A DNA stretch of 5,921 nt from Burkholderiales bacterium (lineage in GTDB: Bacteria > Pseudomonadota > Gammaproteobacteria > Burkholderiales > Burkholderiaceae_D), in NCBI GenBank assembly GCA_028868455.1, contig JAGWUK010000215.1, positions 1-5,921 on the forward strand. The letters are read 5' to 3'. Numbering within the stretch: the stretch's first letter is position 1; each line of letters begins with the position of its first letter. The position numbers and the translations under genes were made by a program. The notes under the pieces were generated by a model. The model was not told the origin of the DNA. It made no database searches and saw only the letters and a program-made list of their open reading frames with translations. Of this stretch, positions 5,570 through 5,921 are shown in pieces.

Positions 5570-5773
5570 ATGGCACGTATTACCATTGAAGACTCTTTGA
5601 AGCAAATCCCTAATCGTTTTCAACTGACGCTGTGCGCGACTTATCGTGCTCGTCAACTGTTACAAGGTCACACGCCAAAAGTGGAATCCAAAGACAAGCC
5701 AACCGTGATCGCTCTGCGCGAAATCGCACAAGGTAAAATCGGTATTGAAATGTTGAAAAAGGTTCCAGTGTAA
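5570..5773 (+). CDS. rpoZ: RNA polymerase omega subunit
   Basis: This 67-residue protein assists assembly of RNA polymerase by binding beta-prime and forms part of ppGpp binding site 1 in proteobacteria. It begins [10 protein letters not shown], continues with NRFQLTL at 15-21 and YRARQLL at 25-31, has [11 protein letters not shown] at 43-53, and ends in KKVPV, typical of short betaproteobacterial omega (the E. coli protein is 91 residues). I chose the ATG at 5570 because AGGA at 5560-5563 sits 6 nt upstream and MARIT is the family's start. A longer in-frame reading that starts inside gmk is not real. It lies 31 nt after gmk and 56 nt before the next gene, with no terminator seen, so the three genes are probably one transcript. 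Confidence 0.96.
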   Translation: MARITIEDSLKQIPNRFQLTLCATYRARQLLQGHTPKVESKDKPTVIALREIAQGKIGIEMLKKVPV

Positions 5774-5817
5774 TTCTGCCTTGCGACCGAAGTAAAAAGC
5801 CTTCACATCTATCGGCC

Positions 5818-5822
5818 GGGAG
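5818..5822 (+). promoter_or_regulatory. Ribosome binding site for the spoT/relA-type gene
   Basis: GGGAG at 5818-5822 lies 7 nt before the ATG at 5830, supporting that start over the ATG at 5881, which has no comparable site. Confidence 0.5.
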
Positions 5823-5829
5823 TAACAGA

Positions 5830-5921
5830 ATGAACTACACTGACAGCACTTCATCTCTGGTCAACCACCCGGTCGAAACAATGCCTGCGCCCTCCCATTC
5901 CGGCGAAGCAAATGCATCACT
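5830..5921 (+). CDS. spoT: Probable SpoT/RelA-type (p)ppGpp synthetase/hydrolase, first 30 codons
   Basis: Only the N-terminal 30 codons are visible, beginning MNYTDSTSSLVNHP and rich in Ser, Pro and Ala. No catalytic HD or synthetase motif is in the window, so the sequence alone does not prove the function. The call rests mainly on order: in many proteobacteria, gmk-rpoZ is followed by spoT, and betaproteobacterial SpoT proteins carry a low-complexity N-terminal lead before the HD domain. If right, the protein would make and break down (p)ppGpp in response to starvation. The gene begins 56 nt after rpoZ on the same strand with a modest ribosome binding site, which fits co-transcription. Confidence 0.72.
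   Translation, partial: MNYTDSTSSLVNHPVETMPAPSHSGEANAS

Noticed and set aside
5014..5586. 190-codon minus-strand open frame opposite gmk
   Set aside because: It is a shadow of gmk's codon pattern. The plus-strand gmk has full motifs and a good ribosome binding site.

Overview
This 5.9 kb window looks like ordinary chromosomal DNA of a betaproteobacterium, most likely a Burkholderiales member near the Oxalobacteraceae. I infer this from the short omega subunit ending in KKVPV, the gmk-rpoZ-spoT-like order, and the order kinase-PP2C-rph-rdgB-hemW facing yicC. Base composition is moderate, about half G+C by eye. No mobile element, CRISPR array, tRNA, rRNA or sign of transfer is visible. Both ends of the window cut a gene: hemW on the left and a relA/spoT-type gene on the right.

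Left two-thirds (1-3735, minus strand): one tightly packed operon. In transcription order it holds a Hanks-type Ser/Thr kinase (3735 to 2722), a PP2C-type phosphatase (2660 to 1725), rph (1719 to 982), rdgB (970 to 386) and hemW (389 to beyond position 1). Gaps shrink along the operon: 61 nt, 5 nt, 11 nt, then a 4-nt ATGA overlap. This suggests co-transcription and translational coupling. The kinase and phosphatase form a matched pair upstream of tRNA 3'-end trimming, nucleotide-pool sanitation and a heme/radical-SAM protein.

Centre (3736-3861): a 126-bp divergent intergenic region carrying the presumed promoters of the kinase operon and of yicC. It also has two AT-rich dyads and a small GC-rich hairpin just before the yicC ribosome binding site.

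Right third (3862-5921, plus strand): yicC, which starts at TTG, then a 114-bp gap with a good sigma-70-like promoter and a perfect 12-bp leader hairpin. After that come gmk, rpoZ and the first 30 codons of a probable spoT/relA gene. Guanylate kinase, omega and SpoT all touch GTP/(p)ppGpp metabolism or response, so this is a stringent-response operon.

The genes themselves are recognisable families. The points worth a second look are the kinase/phosphatase pair between RNA-processing and ppGpp genes, the unusual kinase motifs, the structured gmk leader with a small overlapping upstream ORF, and the dyads in the divergent promoter region. I did not find a convincing new multi-gene system. All promoter, hairpin and partner claims are by-eye inferences.
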